From Isoetes taiwanensis (taxonomy: Eukaryota; Streptophyta; Lycopodiopsida; Isoetales; Isoetaceae): a stretch of DNA of 64,000 nucleotides. Positions within the stretch are counted from its first letter, which is position 1. Every line of letters starts with the position of its first letter. Shown piece after piece: positions 59,505 to 64,000 of the stretch. The stretch spans positions 3,877,815 to 3,941,814 of the forward strand of contig JAJEKV010000066.1 of NCBI GenBank assembly GCA_021234155.1. Reading direction: 5' to 3'. The position numbers and the translations under genes are program-made. The notes beneath the pieces were generated by a model. The model saw nothing but the letters and a program-made list of their open reading frames with translations, did no database searches and was not told where the DNA came from.

Positions 59505-60180
59505 TCATACTTTTGTGCTGAGGTGTTCTGTGCAAAGTTTAGACTCAGAGTACACTGCCACATTGCCTCCCCTTAGCTTTGGCCTATTATCCGGTGTGCC
59601 CATCCCTGCTGCAATCATGGCGTCAATATCTGTATGTGGTGCATGTCCATTCATCAACTTAATCCTATAACAACAATGCACTGCCATCGTAAGAAGTGAC
59701 AATTTTACAGGCAAGTAAACATAGATGCTCATGAAATCTAGGAATAGATTGGCAATACTCATTGTTGCAACTCTTCTTTGATGGCAGATGCCATACCAGC
59801 AAGTATTCTTAGAGCCATAGCCATCTTCTAAAGCAACTGAGAAGTTCGGAAACTAAATTTTCTAGAGAAGATGACAACAAAGGGACGGAGAAACCATACC
59901 TTCTAAGAATATTCCATGCTCAGCAAACATGTTGCATACAATATAATCTCAGGAACATCTATGGCATGCTAGCATATCAGTGCAGCTCTGCTAAAATCCG
60001 CTCATCCAACTTGGAGCCCAAACAAACCACACATGATGCCAAACCACAGAGGTAAGATCCACACTCTGCACCAATACTCGAAGAATGTATGAAGCATTTT
60101 TGGCCAGGGTGTGAACCAGCTGCTTGATCTTGTATCAATGTCTCCAGTTGAGATAACTGCAGTTCAAATTTGCAACTCAA
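59505..60180 (-). other. Two exon-like open stretches, unidentified
   Basis: Minus-strand stretches at about 60,156-59,977 (LSQLETLIQDQAAGSHPGQK) and 59,693-59,505 (KLMNGHAPHTDIDAMIAAGM) each follow a plausible AG acceptor. They could be downstream exons of the mosaic gene at 60,267-61,044. I do not recognise either protein sequence. Confidence 0.3.
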
Positions 60181-60266
60181 AAAACTGGCAATCTACCATT
60201 TAACAGACAGACAAATAAACTGACAACTTATGTACCTTGAATTTGGGAGGTTATGTGGTTTCTCAC

Positions 60267-61044
60267 CTCAATATATTCAACACTGTGGGGATCCAATGCT
60301 TCCATGATAAGGACCTGCATGTAATAAAAATTAGCAGCATAGCTTTTATGACTTACAACATGGTGGAGCAAAGTACTACCTCAATGCATACCTCACTGAA
60401 AGTTCGTACCTCAACAGGTGTTTGGGTCCCCAATTGCTCAATATAACATAGAATTTGGCCCTGTTTTATAATTTGTCCCTGTCAAGTTATATAATGTCAG
60501 GACCTAGAAATTGTTGTATTAAACAACGTCATAAGCCTCTACCTAAATCGAAATAGAGCTTTCAATAGCATAAATGTTTCATATGTCACATTATATGAAT
60601 CAGCCAATGTAATTACACAATGCCACATACCTCTTGGCACATTGGAGGTCCTTCCTTTCCTTTGACTGTTCTCCCTCTCCTGAATAGCCCAACCTAATCA
60701 GACAGAAAACATAAGTTTAGTCTTTCAAATGAGGCATAAAATCACTATGATAAGCTTACCTTTGGGGATGTGACAAATTGCACTCTCTGCTTCAAAGAGA
60801 GACATTGTCTTTGAAATCGCTGGAGAAAGCACAGAGGCCAAACATCATTTCTGAACCAGAAGATCTTTAATCTCATCTTCAGAAAGACGGCCATTCGCAT
60901 CATAAGCTCCAAAATCTGGCAAGCCACGTCCAATTCCAAGGTCTTCTGCATCGGTTCGGTCAAGCAACACTTGAAAGCAAAGGCATAAACATCCCTAAAA
61001 ATGGCCGGATCTTTGGAAACCTGGTGCCCTAATTTATCAAGAAC
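60267..61044 (-). pseudogene. Mosaic gene: DCN1-like (AAR3-type) piece fused to BADC-like exons
   Basis: Four minus-strand exons with matching phases are visible: 60,760-61,044, 60,631-60,693, 60,410-60,478 and 60,267-60,314. The first begins VLDKLGHQVSKDPAIFRDVY, then AFAFKCCLTEPMQKTLEL, which resembles DCN1-like cullin-neddylation factors of the AAR3 type. The same open frame ends FVTSPK and continues into VGLFRRGRTVKGKEGPP and KQGQILCYIEQLGTQTPVE. That is the signature of BADC proteins, the plastid regulators of acetyl-CoA carboxylase that look like biotin carrier protein but lack the biotin lysine. The fourth exon (VLIMEALDPHSVEYIE) is not family-like, and the usual C-terminus is missing. 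The BADC part is firm and the DCN1-like part is probable. Confidence 0.65.
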
Positions 61045-61092
61045 CTGCGCAAGCTATTTTAAATTATAAATCGTTCCATTCCATTCCAGTTA

Positions 61093-61323
61093 TTACCAGG
61101 TATCACAGTCACCATGAACCCTTTTTCCGGTTATAATCTCAAGAGGCTCTATGCCATAACTATAAACATCTGACTTCTTACTGACCAAGAAGCGAGTAAA
61201 AAACTCTGGAGCAAGATAACCAGGTGTGCCCTTTATCTGTGTAGTGCCACTACCACTTTCTTGAGTGATGAGCTTGGCCATGCCAAGGTAAAATAACCCT
61301 GGCGAGAGGCCTGAAGCTTCCAA
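61093..61323 (-). pseudogene. Receptor-like protein kinase fragment (subdomains VII-IX)
   Basis: A minus-strand frame reads GMAKLITQESGSGTTQIKGT, then PGYLAPEF (activation-loop end, subdomain VIII) and KKSDVYSYG (subdomain IX), then EIITGKRVHG and a stop. The sequence style is that of S-domain (G-type lectin) receptor kinases. The metal-binding DFG motif is replaced by YLG, and the ATP-binding lobe is absent, so it cannot be an active kinase. It lies 49 bp upstream of the mosaic gene on the same strand. Confidence 0.8.
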
Positions 61324-61583
61324 GCCAAGATCAAGACACGATAATCAGCAGTATAGAACGCAGGTGACTGAGAGTTTACAGCGAATAGCAGGTTTGGAGC
61401 AGTCATCAGCATATCCTAGGTATATTCTAGCATATACCCAGGATATGCCATAAACCCACATAAACAAGGATTTGCCCCCCTAGGGCAACCCAAAAAAGAG
61501 GAGGGGAGGGGAATTAATGTCTACTGGCTATAATACACACATATTATTTACATTGTAGAAGTTTCTTTGCCACCTGACTATAA

Positions 61584-63302
61584 ACAAGAAATAACTTACA
61601 AAAAACAGATTGTCCTTCCACTTCCAATAGACCACTTTGGATGGCAATTGACCCAAATGAAACCCTGACATACTAGCTGCGAGACCAACATTCTGGACTA
61701 GAATAAGACTTGGAATAAGACTTGGCTATTTGCAATGGCATCTTCTTGCAATCTATGGAGATGTGCTTCTTTTTTTTCACTGTAATGGTTCCAGATAATT
61801 CTGATCAGCTCAAAGTGGATAATGATCTTATTTGTGGTGGTAAAAATACCAATTCTTATGATAGGAAATTAAAGCCCTGTAAAAACTTAGAATGGTCACC
61901 TAAATGGGGTTGTCAACCAATTTGGCAAAACTGCTTTCAATCCTCTCAAGAATGTCTACCTTTCTTCGCTCATCTTGTCGACGTTCTTGCAAAGATTTGT
62001 TCATTTCCCTACCTGCAACAAGAACTTGCTCTAAAAGGCCAACTGCAGTGTTTTTTGTTTTCTTCGCCTTTGAAATGAGTGAAGTCTGTAGTCTCAATCT
62101 TCACTTCGTTTAGCTCACTTTTGCAGTCAACATCTTTCTTAAGCTCTCCATCTAATTGGACTTCTCATTCATCATTGTGTCATCGCATTCTTCATTGTCA
62201 ATTGACCTGCATGCACATGTTTTCTCACATTTGCTTTCCCACTAAAGTAGCTGTCCATCATTTCATAATGACCACAAGATTTTTTTTCTATCATTTCCTG
62301 ATACCTGATTCTAGGCAACATCTGATTGATATTATTTCTCCACTTTTTCCTGCAAGCTCCTGTATCCCTACTGAAATCTGGACATAATCCAATGATCCTC
62401 ACACGAACTTTGTCCCACAAGTTGATTCCCTGTTTGGGTGGACGTTCAAATTCATAATTGAGCTCGCCACGAGCATGTATCAAGGCAACCACGTTTTCGC
62501 CATTTCTTCCTACTAGACTCTTCCCCGCCTTTGTAACCGTCATCGACATTGACAACCTCTTTAGCAACTTTCTAACCTGCTTTCTTGCTTGTGATCTTTG
62601 CATGTTGCTGTCCTTTTTCCCTTTTTCTCTTCTTACCATCATTTTGTCCATTTGGAGATGAAGGCATGAGACATGGTGCAACAAGTGTAGGAGAAGTCAC
62701 ACTTGGAGGAGCAGGTGTATGGGAGACCAAATTTGCAACATGGAAAGACGAAGATTGTGTAGGATAGAATGCAGATGGCATAGCAGAGTTATGAAATTGA
62801 TTTGTATTTGGCTGAGATAACATGAGATACTGTGGAAGTGGTGTACGAGAGGCAAATTGATGACTTGGTAGAACTAGCGGAGAGGGTATACCAGGCAATG
62901 TTTGGGAATTAGGAACCATCCGTCTGAAATCATTTTGTTGAGTGCGTGGAACGTATTCTTTCTGATTAGGATCCATCTGTCAAAAATAAGAGACAGAAAA
63001 GGAGAACATAAGCATGGCAATAGATACAAATGGCATTGAAACCAATAAAATGTTGCACGTTCTTGCATGAATTGGAGAAAAAGCATTCATGTTGGAGTAA
63101 CCTTTTTTTATGAGAACAAAATGCGAGAGAGAATTGGAATTACCTTACCTCAAACGCAACAATTTTAGCCTCTGCTCTGCCGACGTGCAATTTCCGCCAC
63201 GAGCTCCAAGAAATCCATCGTGCTGAGCTGTGATGCGCCCAGGATCCTGGGCAGACCATATCCCCCGACCAGGATTGGATCACCTGCCCACGTTTAGGGC
63301 AC
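61584..63302 (-). mobile_element. Trihelix-bearing transposon-like element, copy 2
   Basis: The left end (61,584-61,890) matches the outer part of the foldback arm in copy 1, and the right end (62,725-63,302) matches 41,925-42,409. Both copies end at the same sequence, CCCACGTTTAGGGCA, after which they diverge. Between the ends is the trihelix ORF. The repetition with common breakpoints is what marks this as mobile. Neither a transposase nor terminal repeats were identified. Confidence 0.55.
61900..62976 (-). pseudogene. Trihelix/Myb-SANT-like DNA-binding protein, broken
   Basis: The ATG at 62,976 starts MDPNQKEYVPRTQQNDFRRM, followed by a Pro/Ser/Gln-rich region and a KKRKREK basic patch. 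A stop lies at 62,572 and a frameshift near 62,500. After these comes a trihelix-type domain: VVALIHARGELNYEFE, LWDKVRVRIIGLCPDF, CRKKWRNNINQMLPRI, with a fourth-helix-like YEMMDSYFSGK. A further shift near 62,170 leads to a coiled-coil-like end, LQERRQDERRKVDILERIES, and a stop at 61,900. The total would be about 355 residues. Trihelix proteins bind GT-rich promoter DNA, and Myb/trihelix ORFs also accompany PIF/Harbinger transposases. Confidence 0.75.
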
Positions 63303-64000
63303 CCATAGTGTGATAATAGAGGTGCCCTCAAGGCTGCCACATCATATTCTAACCTCAAGGCTCTAGCTTTTGCAGCATGCTTACATGCCAAACGTCTTTT
63401 CCTACCAGACCTGCTTTCATCCACAAGCGCCATATATGTGGGGTTGTTAGCCCATGACAAAGAAGTTTTTTGAGACGTTCCCATATGAGTCCCTGGTACA
63501 TGTACGTGTTGTTTCTGTATTGTGAAAAATAATTGCATCCTAATATCATTTACTTCTGATGTGATGAGATGTGAAATCCCCCATATGTGCAATAGTTCCT
63601 TCCACAACCATGTCATTCAAATGATGGCATCCTTTCGGTAGCTCATCCACTTGACCCAGTGCAGACAATACATTGGCTCTGTCGTGATTGTCTCCCCAAT
63701 TCTTTGGTGCCTTTGGATGATTGACCAACATGAACTACCTCTGTTACATCATACTCAAGCCTCAAGGCTCTAGCCTTTGCAGCACGCTTACGTGCCAAAC
63801 GCCTCTTCCTACCAGACATGATTTCATTCATATGAGGGGTTGTTGGCCACAACAGGTGGCGTTTGTTTATGATATCTCCCCATAGGAGTTCTGGTATGCT
63901 AATCCTATATCAATTTAGGCTTATTGCAACATTATAATTTAGGCTAATTTTCCACAACATTATAAGCATTCACATCTAACCTAAAGTAGAATAAGAATAA
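63303..64000 (-). repeat. Repeated basic-motif segment, two tandem diverged copies, running off the right edge
   Basis: 63,513-64,000 matches 38,970-39,480. Part of it (CTCAAGGCTCTAGC ... CATGCTTACATGCCAAACG) is also present at 63,354-63,420, so the unit is partly duplicated in tandem. Minus-strand frames carry SGRKRRLACKHAAKARALRL and SGRKRRLARKRAAKARALRL. Since 38,970 is the left end of copy 1, a third copy of the element probably continues beyond 64,000. Confidence 0.65.

Noticed and set aside
61093-61323. Functional receptor kinase gene
   Set aside because: DFG motif and N-lobe missing and frame ends after subdomain IX, so only a fragment is supported.

Overview
This is nuclear DNA of a land plant. 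It has GT-AG introns, plant Ty1/copia and Ty3/gypsy elements, LINEs, and fragments of plant-type genes (polyphenol oxidase, a BADC-like biotin/lipoyl-domain protein, a trihelix factor, an S-domain-type receptor kinase). I cannot name the species. The window is dominated by old, broken mobile elements. One gene is nearly intact: tubulin-folding cofactor D, on the minus strand at 26,051-35,895, in 19 exons whose splice phases all fit.

Left third (1-21,600). A minus-strand LTR retrotransposon runs off the left edge (3' LTR remnant 1-478; primer-binding site 7,277-7,290; 5' LTR remnant 7,292-7,471). Its interior holds a SINE-like repeat and a minisatellite open in all three forward frames. About 2.8 kb of it (1,920-4,790) recurs inverted at 7,990-10,690. 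A solo LTR of the same family with a perfect 5-bp target duplication sits at 10,739-12,304. A LINE with recognisable reverse transcriptase follows (12,870-15,826). Then comes a gypsy element (17,103-21,261) whose pol is deleted and whose 5' LTR is replaced by an inverted LTR end. It interrupts a 157-codon reading frame, and removing it with one target-site copy restores that frame.

Middle (21,600-36,000). This part holds a broken CBP3/UQCC1-type mitochondrial chaperone gene, a small TRIM-like LTR piece, and the cofactor D gene, which carries an antisense copia remnant in its longest intron. A conserved stretch of cofactor D at 35,346-35,415 reads either as a 70-bp intron or as a frameshifted exon.

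Right part (36,000-64,000). A transposon-like family carrying a trihelix-type DNA-binding ORF occurs twice (38,970-42,409 and 61,584-63,302). The first copy is internally deleted and contains a 2-kb foldback. Between the copies lie debris of single-copy genes: an importin-5 fragment split by an inversion, a polyphenol oxidase fragment, and a DCN1-like/BADC-like mosaic exon beside a receptor-kinase fragment. There are also two LINE remnants, a second SINE-like repeat, several tandem duplications and a 1.2-kb insertion with a 12-bp target duplication. No CRISPR, operon, rRNA or convincing tRNA gene is present.
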